Origin: Paludibacter sp.
GTDB taxonomy: Bacteria > Bacteroidota > Bacteroidia > Bacteroidales > Paludibacteraceae
Assembly: GCA_031284665.1 (NCBI GenBank)
Contig: JAITXR010000057.1
Location: 1 to 11,856 of the forward strand
DNA: 11,856 bases
Reading direction: 5' to 3'
Shown: piece by piece, positions 1 through 7,372 of the stretch
Position numbering within the stretch: the stretch's first letter is position 1
Layout: the number at the start of each line of letters is the position of its first letter
Made by a program: the position numbers and the translations under genes
The notes under the pieces: generated by a model
Told to the model about the DNA's origin: nothing
What the model saw: the letters and a program-made list of their open reading frames with translations, nothing else
Database searches by the model: none

Positions 1-107
1 TTAAATATTGGCAAAGATAAAATTTTTTTTTCGTTTTTATTTGTAATTTTTTTATTTTTTGTTTTCTTTGTATTTTCTATTTATAACCTATTTAAATTAT
101 TTTTATC

Positions 108-3100
108 ATGAAAAAACTATTTCTATTTTTTATCATTGGATTAATTTCCAACTTTATTTTTGCCGACGAGCGTTTGCTTGTCAACGAAACTTTTCAAGGC
201 TTTTCGGTTGCTTCTACTACCACCGAAACGCAGGTAACGAGAACTACCGCTTTTACGAACGAAACGCTGGTTTACAAATTTCGTGAAATATTGGCGAATG
301 GCAGCATTGACGAGAGTAAATTTAATTTTAATTTAGCTTCTGCCGGTTGGCTTATGGCAGCCAAAACAGCAACTCCCTACATCGAACTTTCGCCTTTGGC
401 TTCGATAACCAAAGTAGAATTTATTCACGGAGCCACAGGCGGTAGTCGCGGTTTTCAACTTTGGAAAAAATCAGCCACCGATGCCGATTGGGTTTCGGTA
501 AGCAGCAGTTATGCCAATCCTGCGCAAGGTGTTTTAGTTATCGTTAATATTAACGAAAGTAATGTGGCACTGAAATTTACTAATCTCAATTCATCACAAA
601 ATGCTTATCTTTTCGATTTGAGAATTTATGGTAATTACACTTCCACAGCACCACAGCAAACACTTGCCACTTCGGTAAGTCCCGAAACTGCCGGAAGTAT
701 TACAATATTACCCGCCGGAAATATTTACGACCAAGACACGCCAATTACGCTAACCGCTAACAAAAATTTTGGTTACGATTTTACCGCTTGGCAGTCGAAC
801 GGCGTTGTGGTTTCGACCGACAATCCGTTTACTTTCCCAATTTCGCAAGATACTGTTTTGACCGCAGTTTTTTCGCCCGTTGCAACTTACGAATTAACCT
901 TATCGGTTGAAGGCGGCGCAAAAGATTATATGTTACAGCCATCGCCTGTGGGCACTTTGGTTGATGGACATCGGATGTACGAAACAGGTACGGTAGTGGA
1001 ACTTACGGCGTCGAGCAATCCGATTTTGACTTTCTTGAATTGGGAAAATCAAAATTCAAATTCGGTGCGTAACATCACTATGACCGAAAATAAAGATATT
1101 TCTGCCGTTTACAGTGCCGCCGATTATGTTGCAGGCTGGGATTTTTATGTAGCAGGCAATAATGGGCGCGTTGCCGATTTTTATGCCAATGCCGACAATC
1201 AGACTTCTGCGCTCGTATTGCGTCGGGAAAACGGCAGCACAAACGCGTGGCTCGACAAATCGACAGTAGCAGCAGGTGGATACGAAGGTCGCCCGGCAGC
1301 GGTGAACTGGAAAGATTTGGCTGACAGATATTATTATCAATTAAGTTTTAATGCCACCGAATTTACCGATATGTCTATTCGCTCGGCGATGCTTTACAAT
1401 TACAATACCTATTCAAAACAAAAAGTAGAGTATTCGCTCAACGGAACAGATTTTACCCAAATAGGGCAATTTAATATGACTACGGAAAAATTCTGGTACG
1501 ATTCTGTTTTCACATTGCCAGCCGCTGCTAACAATGCTCCGGTGGTTTATATCCGCTGGATTCCCGATTATACTTCGCCTGTTTTAGGCTCATCAGGCAC
1601 AAATGATGGTGCAGCGCTTTCGGGCATTTATATTTTTGGCAGTCAAGCACTTGCAAACGATGGTGTTGCTCCGGTGTTTGTATCGAGCATTCCCGGCAAC
1701 ACTGCTTCGGGAGTTTCGGCAAGCGGCAAAATTATTCTTACATTCGACGAAAAAGTAAAAGTTGCTCCGGGAACTACCGCCACATTAGGCGCTTTGACGC
1801 TTACGCCTTCGGTAACAGGAAAAACCATAAGTTTTGCTTACAGTGGCTTGAATTACAATACTACATATTCCTTTAATCTTCCGGCAAACAGTGTAGCCGA
1901 CCTTACAGATAATTATCTGACAACTGCTATTCCGCTGACTTTCACCACAATGGACAAGCCGACAGTTACTCCGGCGCAGTATAATTATGTAGTGCAACCC
2001 GGAAGTATTGCCGACCTCAAAGCAGCACTCACTGCCGCGAACGCAAATAACAGTGGCGAACGCTATCGTATTTTTATCCCCGCAGGAACTTACGATTTTG
2101 GCTCACAAATACTTACCCCGATTTCGCGCAGCAAAATTTCACTTATTGGAGCAGGCGCAGGGCAAACAATTATTAAAAATCTCCCACCGAAAGAAGGTAT
2201 TGGAGAAACAGCCATTTTTTTAATAACCGGCACAGATACTTATATGCAAGATTTAACATTGAAAAGCGATTATCCATACAACAACACAACCGGACGTGCC
2301 GTAGTTTTGCAGGACAAAGGCAATAAAACAATTTTGAAAAACGTAAAAATGCTTTCGTATCAAGATACATATTATTCCAATAACAATAATATGCGCTCGT
2401 ATCTCGAAGATTGCGAAATTCATGGCGTGGTAGATTTTATTTGTGGCGGTGGCGATGTTTTCTTCCAAAGGAATTTGATTTATTTGGAGGCACGCAATGG
2501 CAATGGAAATGTGATTGTTGCACCTAACGGAAATTCATCTTGGGGTTATGTGTTCAACGATTGTGTGATTGACGGTGCAGCGCAAAACAATGGCACATAT
2601 TATTTAGGTCGCCCTTGGAATAATTCGCCACGTGCAGTTTATTTGAATACCACAATGAAAGTACTCCCCACAGCCGAAGGTTGGACAAATATGGGACCTC
2701 TTCCCGCTTTGTTTGCCGAATACAACAGCCATACCGAAAGCGGCTCGCCGGTAGATTGCAGCAATAGAAAAACAATTTACACAGTAAATAACGCAAGTGC
2801 GCAATACACAGGACCAACCGTGCTAACCGACGAATTAGCAGCCAATTACACACTGCGCAATGTATTGAGTGGCTCGGACAATTGGATGCCCGACTTGCAA
2901 ACAGAAGGCGCACCTGTGCCGGTAATTTCATTTGTAGGCTCTGCTATTCCCGAAGAATTAGGACAATTAAGTTGGGAAAACAGTGATTATGTTCTATGTT
3001 GGGTAATTTTCAAAGATGGTAATTTTGTGGCACAAACTACCGAAAATCAATACAATATTCACATGGGAGCCGCAGGTGTTTACACCGTCCGCGCTGCCAA

Positions 3101-3317
3101 CGAAATGGGTGGATTGAGTGCAAGTTCAAACAGTATTCAAGTTGAACTCACCGGAATTGATAATCCGACAAATAACGCCAAAATAGTTTCACAACATTTT
3201 TTCACTGTTGATGGCAGAGAAATTCATCAACCGCAGTCGTTCAATGGCGTAGTAATAGTAAAAACAATTTATTCAAACGGCGAAATCACTACACATAAAG
3301 AAGTAATGGTGAAGTAA
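108..3317 (+). CDS. Secreted multidomain pectin methylesterase (CE8) with C-terminal T9SS-type sorting domain
   Basis: Predicted to remove methyl esters from homogalacturonan outside the cell. The ATG at 108 opens onto a signal peptide (residues 1-19, MKKLFLFFII then a hydrophobic run ending IFA). Then come a beta-rich domain (about 20-175), two InlB/Flg_new-like repeats (about 185-256 and 260-336, each ending like 'DTVLTAVFS' or 'DISAVYS'), a beta-sandwich-like region (about 337-514) and an SbsA-type Ig domain (Big_5, about 517-616, 'PVFVSSIPGNTASGV'). The right-handed beta-helix PME domain spans about 625-905. Its catalytic signature is present: YQDTYY (Q752, D753), VDFICG (D776) and LGRPW (R835). 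The Gln expected in 'GQAVAL' reads Arg (R730 in GRAVVL). An Ig/Fn3-like stretch (about 925-1008) precedes a tail (about 1015-1069: 'FFTVDGREI', then 'VVIVKTIYSNGEITTHKEV') typical of type A sorting domains. At 1069 residues it is far longer than a bare PME of roughly 300-400. It is followed by its own terminator and appears monocistronic. The PME call is strong; accessory-domain names are by eye. Confidence 0.9.
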   Translation: MKKLFLFFIIGLISNFIFADERLLVNETFQGFSVASTTTETQVTRTTAFTNETLVYKFREILANGSIDESKFNFNLASAGWLMAAKTATPYIELSPLASITKVEFIHGATGGSRGFQLWKKSATDADWVSVSSSYANPAQGVLVIVNINESNVALKFTNLNSSQNAYLFDLRIYGNYTSTAPQQTLATSVSPETAGSITILPAGNIYDQDTPITLTANKNFGYDFTAWQSNGVVVSTDNPFTFPISQDTVLTAVFSPVATYELTLSVEGGAKDYMLQPSPVGTLVDGHRMYETGTVVELTASSNPILTFLNWENQNSNSVRNITMTENKDISAVYSAADYVAGWDFYVAGNNGRVADFYANADNQTSALVLRRENGSTNAWLDKSTVAAGGYEGRPAAVNWKDLADRYYYQLSFNATEFTDMSIRSAMLYNYNTYSKQKVEYSLNGTDFTQIGQFNMTTEKFWYDSVFTLPAAANNAPVVYIRWIPDYTSPVLGSSGTNDGAALSGIYIFGSQALANDGVAPVFVSSIPGNTASGVSASGKIILTFDEKVKVAPGTTATLGALTLTPSVTGKTISFAYSGLNYNTTYSFNLPANSVADLTDNYLTTAIPLTFTTMDKPTVTPAQYNYVVQPGSIADLKAALTAANANNSGERYRIFIPAGTYDFGSQILTPISRSKISLIGAGAGQTIIKNLPPKEGIGETAIFLITGTDTYMQDLTLKSDYPYNNTTGRAVVLQDKGNKTILKNVKMLSYQDTYYSNNNNMRSYLEDCEIHGVVDFICGGGDVFFQRNLIYLEARNGNGNVIVAPNGNSSWGYVFNDCVIDGAAQNNGTYYLGRPWNNSPRAVYLNTTMKVLPTAEGWTNMGPLPALFAEYNSHTESGSPVDCSNRKTIYTVNNASAQYTGPTVLTDELAANYTLRNVLSGSDNWMPDLQTEGAPVPVISFVGSAIPEELGQLSWENSDYVLCWVIFKDGNFVAQTTENQYNIHMGAAGVYTVRAANEMGGLSASSNSIQVELTGIDNPTNNAKIVSQHFFTVDGREIHQPQSFNGVVIVKTIYSNGEITTHKEVMVK

Positions 3318-3357
3318 TTAGCGAAAAAAATTGAATAAACACTTTTATAAATTATGG

Positions 3358-3396
3358 TAGGGGTAAGAAATTTCTTATCCCTATCATTATTTTTTT
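3358..3396 (+). terminator. Intrinsic terminator after the pectinesterase gene
   Basis: Arms TAGGGGTAAGAAA (3358-3370) and TTTCTTATCCCTA (3371-3383) pair over 13 positions with one G-U wobble; the innermost AAATTT would form the turn. A T-rich tract ending in seven Ts (3390-3396) follows. It lies 41 bases after the stop at 3317 and separates the pectinesterase from the next gene. Confidence 0.8.
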
Positions 3397-3455
3397 GTGA
3401 TTATTGATAAAAAAAATTAATGAAATGCAAAATCAATAAATTAGGAAAAAAGTTG

Positions 3456-3463
3456 TAATTTTG
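3456..3463 (+). promoter_or_regulatory. Candidate Bacteroidota -7 element upstream of the LeuRS fragment
   Basis: TAATTTTG matches the Bacteroidota TAnnTTTG -7 consensus exactly. No clear TTTG -33 element is seen at the usual distance, so support is partial. Transcription would start near 3470 and give a leader of about 130 bases before the ATG at 3602. This suggests the truncated synthetase gene is transcribed on its own and does not read through from the pectinesterase, which ends in a terminator. Confidence 0.4.
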
Positions 3464-3601
3464 CAGGGAGAAATTTTGCATTATAAATAAATGGATATAA
3501 ATCAGCAATCGAACACAAAAACAACACCATAAAAAACCTCCATTTTCATAAAATTAAAAAAACATATAAACAAACATTAAATCATTAGAAATTAATATAT
3601 T

Positions 3602-4786
3602 ATGTCAGAAAATACTCAACAAAGTTTCCCTCTCGAACTTAACACAATGCCCGGATTTGCGGGTAGTTCGGCGTATTATTTAAGGTACGAAGACCCAAAA
3701 AATCCCGATGCGCTTGTGTCGAAAACAGCTAACGATTATTGGCGAAACGTCGATTTGTATGTCGGCGGAACGGAACACGCCACCGGACACCTTATTTACA
3801 GCCGCTTTTGGAACAAATTTTTGTTCGATAATGGCGTGGTGTGCGAAGATGAGCCGTTCAAAAAATTGATAAATCAGGGAATGATTCAGGGACGTTCAAA
3901 CTTTGTGTACAGAGTTAAAAATACGAATACTTTTGTTTCCTACAACTTGAAAGAGCAATACGAAACCAGCGAAATTCATGTTGATGTGAATATCGTGTCG
4001 AACGATGTGCTTGATACAGAGGCGTTTCGCAAATGGCGACCTGAGTTTGCCAATGCGGAATTTATTTTGGAGGACAACAAGTATATTTGCGGTTATGCGG
4101 TGGAAAAAATGTCGAAATCGATGTTCAATGTGGTTAATCCTGACGATATTGTGGAGCGTTACGGTGCTGATACTTTGCGACTGTACGAAATGTTTCTCGG
4201 ACCTATTGAGCAGTCGAAACCTTGGGACACAAATGGAATTGATGGCGTTCATCGTTTTATAAAACGTCTTTGGGGATTAATTTACAAAGATGATAATTTG
4301 CTTATTAACAGCGAATTACCAACTGCCGAAGAATTCAAAACGCTGCATAAAACAATTAAGAAAATCACGTTTGATATAGAAAATTTTTCGTTCAACACAT
4401 CTGTTTCGGCGTTTATGATTTGCGTGAACGAACTTGTGCAGGCAAAATGCAGCAAACGTGCTATTATTGAGCCACTTTCGATTTTGCTTGCGCCCTTTGC
4501 GCCACACATTGCCGAAGAAGTTTACCATTTGTGCGGCAACAACACAAGTGTTTGCGATGCCACATTCCCCGAATGCGACGAAAAATATTTAGTGGAAAGC
4601 AGCGTAAAATACCCAATTTCGTTTAATGGCAAGGTGCGTTTTACTATCGAATTGCCAGCCGATATGCCGAAAGAAGAAGTGGAAAAAATTGCTTTGGCAA
4701 ACGAACAAACGTTAAAATGGACAGAAGGAAAGCAGCCTAAAAAAGTAATTGTGGTGCAAGGAAAAATTGTTAATATAGTTTATTAA
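3602..4786 (+). CDS. Leucyl-tRNA synthetase, C-terminal part only (lacks HIGH motif and CP1 editing domain)
   Basis: Intact LeuRS joins leucine to tRNA-Leu; this 394-residue protein holds only the last part of the enzyme, whose full Bacteroidota form is about 900-950 residues. Homology starts at about residue 9 ([15 protein letters not shown]), where the class I catalytic core resumes after the CP1 editing domain. It continues through [14 protein letters not shown] (51-64), [14 protein letters not shown] and the KMSKS loop (169-173). The helical anticodon-binding domain ([14 protein letters not shown]) and the C-terminal domain (ISFNGKVRF to GKIVNIVY) complete it. The HIGH-containing first half of the Rossmann fold and the editing domain are absent. 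The ATG at 3602 is the only usable start, since an in-frame TAA sits at 3593-3595 and upstream sequence is non-coding. The frame has no frameshift and motifs are well kept, so it looks maintained or recently formed. By itself it should not aminoacylate. It could be the beta half of a split LeuRS, a repurposed paralogue or a duplication remnant. Confidence 0.88.
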   Translation: MSENTQQSFPLELNTMPGFAGSSAYYLRYEDPKNPDALVSKTANDYWRNVDLYVGGTEHATGHLIYSRFWNKFLFDNGVVCEDEPFKKLINQGMIQGRSNFVYRVKNTNTFVSYNLKEQYETSEIHVDVNIVSNDVLDTEAFRKWRPEFANAEFILEDNKYICGYAVEKMSKSMFNVVNPDDIVERYGADTLRLYEMFLGPIEQSKPWDTNGIDGVHRFIKRLWGLIYKDDNLLINSELPTAEEFKTLHKTIKKITFDIENFSFNTSVSAFMICVNELVQAKCSKRAIIEPLSILLAPFAPHIAEEVYHLCGNNTSVCDATFPECDEKYLVESSVKYPISFNGKVRFTIELPADMPKEEVEKIALANEQTLKWTEGKQPKKVIVVQGKIVNIVY

Positions 4787-4919
4787 AAAAGATTAAAATA
4801 AAAAAAATATTTAAACACTCGAAATATTTAAATAATGAAGTCAATATATTCAAATTATTGTTGTACCTTTGTTTTTCATTAAATAAAATTAACATTTACC
4901 TAAAAATATATAAATCCGA
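4787..4919. other. AT-rich intergenic region upstream of mreB
   Basis: This 133-base gap has two copies of AAATATTT (4805-4812 and 4822-4829), which could form a weak AT-only hairpin with a 9-base loop. No T tract follows, so I do not call a terminator. The mreB promoter candidate lies in the second half. No open frame here resembles a gene. Confidence 0.5.
4864..4871 (+). promoter_or_regulatory. Candidate -7 element of the mreBCD-mrdAB operon promoter
   Basis: TACCTTTG is an exact match to TAnnTTTG, the -7 consensus of the Bacteroidota primary sigma factor, 48 bases before the mreB ATG. This would give a leader of about 40 bases. The -33 TTTG is not obvious. Position and match make it the best candidate for driving the whole operon. 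Confidence 0.5.
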
Positions 4920-5939
4920 ATGGGACTATTTTCATTTACACAAGAAATTGCAATCGACCTTGGCACAGCCAATACAATTATCATACAAAACGGAAAAATT
5001 GTAGTTGACCAACCGTCGGTAGTGGCGTTGGACAAGCGCACCGACCGTTTAATTGCTATCGGCGAAAAGGCAAATCAAATGCGCGGACGCGAAAACGAAG
5101 GCATTCGCACTATTCGCCCATTGCGCGACGGCGTTATTGCCGACTTTTTTGCCGCCGAACAAATGATACGGGGAATGATAAAAATGATACCTCACAAAAA
5201 TCAATTATTTTCTCCGTCGTTAAAAATGGTTATCGGCATTCCTTCGGGCAGTACCGAAGTTGAAATCCGTGCTGTACGCGACTCGTCGGAACACGCCGGT
5301 GGTCGCGAAGTTTATATGATACACGAGCCAATGGCTGCTGCGCTTGGAATTGGTATCGATGTGGAAGCACCCGAAGGCTGTATGATAGTGGATATTGGCG
5401 GTGGAACAACCGAAATTGCCGTTATTTCGCTTGGCGGAATTGTAGCCGATAAATCTATTCGCATTGCCGGCGACGATTTTACGCAGGATATTATCGAATA
5501 TATGAGCCGGATGCACAACATTAAAGTTGGTGAGCCTACTGCCGAATTGATAAAAATTAACGTTGGCTCGGCAACTACCGACCTCGAAGACCCTCCCGAA
5601 GATTATATTGTTCGTGGTCCAAATAAAATGACCGCTTTGCCAATGGAAATACCTATTTCGTATCAAGAAGTGGCTCACTGCTTGGAAAAATCGGTATCGA
5701 AAATCGAAGCAGCAATCTTAAATGCGCTCGAACTCACTCCGCCCGAACTTTATTCCGACATTGTAAAAAAAGGAATTTTTATGGCTGGCGGCGGTGCTTT
5801 GCTGCGCGGACTGAACAAACGACTTACCGACAAACTCAATATCCCTTTCCATGTAGCCGAAGACCCATTGCGGGCTGTGGCGCGCGGCACGGGAATTGCG
5901 CTGAAAAATGTAGATAAGTTCTCGTTTCTGATTCGATAG
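4920..5939 (+). CDS. mreB: Rod shape-determining protein MreB (bacterial actin)
   Basis: ATP-dependent actin homologue that forms membrane-bound filaments directing side-wall synthesis. Its 339 residues are a normal length. The N-terminus MGLFSFTQEI suits the short amphipathic membrane-binding segment of many MreBs. Visible actin-fold motifs are phosphate-1 DLGTANT (13-19), the HEPMAAALG segment with the presumed catalytic Glu (E136), phosphate-2 DIGGGTTEIAV (158-168) and the adenosine motif AGGGALLRG (289-297). The ATG at 4920 matches the family start. It is the first gene of the elongasome operon. A hairpin in the 70-base gap to mreC may uncouple their levels. No Shine-Dalgarno is visible, as usual in this phylum. 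Identification is secure. Confidence 0.97.
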   Translation: MGLFSFTQEIAIDLGTANTIIIQNGKIVVDQPSVVALDKRTDRLIAIGEKANQMRGRENEGIRTIRPLRDGVIADFFAAEQMIRGMIKMIPHKNQLFSPSLKMVIGIPSGSTEVEIRAVRDSSEHAGGREVYMIHEPMAAALGIGIDVEAPEGCMIVDIGGGTTEIAVISLGGIVADKSIRIAGDDFTQDIIEYMSRMHNIKVGEPTAELIKINVGSATTDLEDPPEDYIVRGPNKMTALPMEIPISYQEVAHCLEKSVSKIEAAILNALELTPPELYSDIVKKGIFMAGGGALLRGLNKRLTDKLNIPFHVAEDPLRAVARGTGIALKNVDKFSFLIR

Positions 5940-5954
5940 AATGGGGTAAAGTTT

Positions 5955-5975
5955 ATCTGCCGAAAGGCAGATTTT
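5955..5975 (+). terminator. GNRA-capped hairpin plus short T run between mreB and mreC
   Basis: ATCTGCC (5955-5961) and GGCAGAT (5966-5972) pair perfectly over 7 bp around a GAAA tetraloop (5962-5965). Three Ts follow the stem. It lies 15 bases after the mreB stop and 34 bases before the mreC start. The T run is short, so it may be a leaky terminator or a 3'-end stabilising or processing structure and not a full stop, since the downstream genes have no clear promoter of their own. Confidence 0.55.
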
Positions 5976-6009
5976 CGGTTTGGATAATTAACCTTAAACT
6001 TATCTTAAT

Positions 6010-6852
6010 GTGCGTAATCTATTTAATTTTCTGTTAAAATATTTCTCCGTATTATTCTTTTTAATTCTTGAAATAATATCTTTTTCGCTGATAATTAGCA
6101 GTCAGAGTTATCAACGTGCGCACTTTTTTTCGTCGAGTAATACAGTTGTTGCAAGTATTTATCAAACAGGAAACTCGGTTGTTGAATTTTTCAAACTCAA
6201 AACCTCGAACGAAAATCTATCGGAAGAAAATACTCAGTTGAAAAACGAAATTATCGCGCTTAAACGCCAACTGTCAGCATTCGAGATGCAAAAAAGCGAC
6301 TCCAGCGAATTGCGTTTAGCTCCCGAAACCGCATACAGATACATTTCGGCAAAAGTAATTAATTGTTCTACAAGTAAAATGCAGAACTACATTACCCTCA
6401 ACAAAGGAATGCGCGACGGAGTACGCAAAAATATGGGCGTAATAAGCGAAGAAGGTGCTGTGGGAATTGTGATTGATGTTTCAGATAAATTTTCGGTAGT
6501 AATTCCAATTATCAATACTAAACTGTTGATTAGCAGCAAGTTTAAGCGAAATAATTATAGTGGCACATTAACTTGGTCGGGGGTAAATTCGCGTTTTGCA
6601 TCGCTTAACGATATTGCACGCCACGTTGAATTTTCGAAAGGCGATACTCTGATTACCAGCGGTTTTACTCCATCTTTCCCTGAAAATATTCCGATAGGCT
6701 TTGTTGATGATTTCCATATTGACCCCAGCGACTCGTATTATACCATTAAAATAAGCCTTGCAGTTGATTTTAAGACACTTGCCCACGTCAAAATTATTGA
6801 TTACAGCAATTTCGATGAACAAACAACATTAGAAAAATCAGTTCAAAATTAA
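6010..6852 (+). CDS. mreC: Rod shape-determining protein MreC
   Basis: Bitopic periplasmic scaffold that links MreB and MreD to PBP2 and RodA and activates wall synthesis. Its 280 residues show a short cytoplasmic end, one membrane helix (about 10-31), a heptad-rich coiled coil (about 63-93, ENLSEENTQLKNEIIALKRQ) and the beta-barrel region. The latter carries family signatures such as NKGMRDGVRKNMGVIS (131-146) and ENIPIGFVDDF (225-235). The start is GTG at 6010. The ATG at 6008 overlaps it (ATGTG) but is in another frame that stops within ten codons, and an in-frame TAA at 5995-5997 blocks earlier starts. A GTG start and a hairpin upstream both suggest lower expression than mreB. mreD follows after 8 bases. 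Confidence 0.93.
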   Translation: MRNLFNFLLKYFSVLFFLILEIISFSLIISSQSYQRAHFFSSSNTVVASIYQTGNSVVEFFKLKTSNENLSEENTQLKNEIIALKRQLSAFEMQKSDSSELRLAPETAYRYISAKVINCSTSKMQNYITLNKGMRDGVRKNMGVISEEGAVGIVIDVSDKFSVVIPIINTKLLISSKFKRNNYSGTLTWSGVNSRFASLNDIARHVEFSKGDTLITSGFTPSFPENIPIGFVDDFHIDPSDSYYTIKISLAVDFKTLAHVKIIDYSNFDEQTTLEKSVQN

Positions 6853-6860
6853 CTTCAGAT

Positions 6861-7361
6861 ATGCTTCAAAAAATACTCCAAAATATCCTGCTTTTCGTTG
6901 CATTAGTACTTATTCAAGTATTAGTGCTTAACAATATTCAGTTTCTGGGGTTTGTCAATCCTTATATTTACATTTTGTTTTTGCTTTCGCAGCCGGTAAA
7001 ACAGCCTCGTATGCTCACTCTAACTTTGGCATTTATGTTGGGTATCACAATCGACATATTTTCAAGTACGCTTGGTATTCACGCTTTTGCAACTGTTTTT
7101 GTTGCCTTTATCCGCAGCGGAGTGATAAAACTGTTTTTCTCTATCGACGAAGGTTTTAATCCTTCACCCTCGTTTTTCAGTTTGGGCGTTGGCGTATATA
7201 TTCGTTACGTATCGGTAATAGTAGTTATTCATCATATTCTGCTTTTTACGCTCGAAGCATTTTCGTTTGCCAATTTTGGTTTTGTATTACTCAAAGCACT
7301 GCTTAGCGCAATAATAACTATATTGTTAATACTTGGTACTCAATCGTTTAATAAAAAATAA
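6861..7361 (+). CDS. mreD: Rod shape-determining protein MreD
   Basis: Small polytopic membrane protein of the elongasome that partners MreC. Its 166 residues fit the family (about 160-170). Several hydrophobic segments are visible: about 7-27, 33-45, 50-68, 73-92, 100-130 and 138-160. The segment GITIDIFSSTLGIHAFAT (61-78) matches the conserved 'G-x-x-x-D-x-x-x-x-x-LG-x-HA' pattern of MreD. It sits between mreC (8-base gap) and mrdA (11-base gap), which fixes its identity despite low sequence conservation. The ATG at 6861 starts immediately before the first hydrophobic helix. Confidence 0.92.
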   Translation: MLQKILQNILLFVALVLIQVLVLNNIQFLGFVNPYIYILFLLSQPVKQPRMLTLTLAFMLGITIDIFSSTLGIHAFATVFVAFIRSGVIKLFFSIDEGFNPSPSFFSLGVGVYIRYVSVIVVIHHILLFTLEAFSFANFGFVLLKALLSAIITILLILGTQSFNKK

Positions 7362-7372
7362 TTGATGTAACT

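Noticed and set aside
1..107. Promoter for the pectinesterase gene in the T-rich leader
   Set aside because: Several near matches to TAnnTTTG exist in the T runs, but none is exact with a sensible partner, so no site can be called.
2554..2931. A 125-residue minus-strand open frame opposite the pectinesterase
   Set aside because: It lies antisense to the conserved PME domain, is rich in Cys, Leu and Arg as expected from reversed codons, and has no recognisable motif.
3491..3532. A 13-codon open frame (MDINQQSNTKTTP) in the leader of the LeuRS fragment, possibly a leader peptide
   Set aside because: It has no leucine codons, no attenuator-like hairpin follows, and it does not resemble the LeuRS N-terminus; such short frames are expected by chance.
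4805..4829. Inverted AAATATTT pair after the LeuRS fragment as a terminator
   Set aside because: The stem is AT only, the loop is 9 bases, and no T tract follows; AAATATTT is self-complementary, so this is likely chance in AT-rich DNA.
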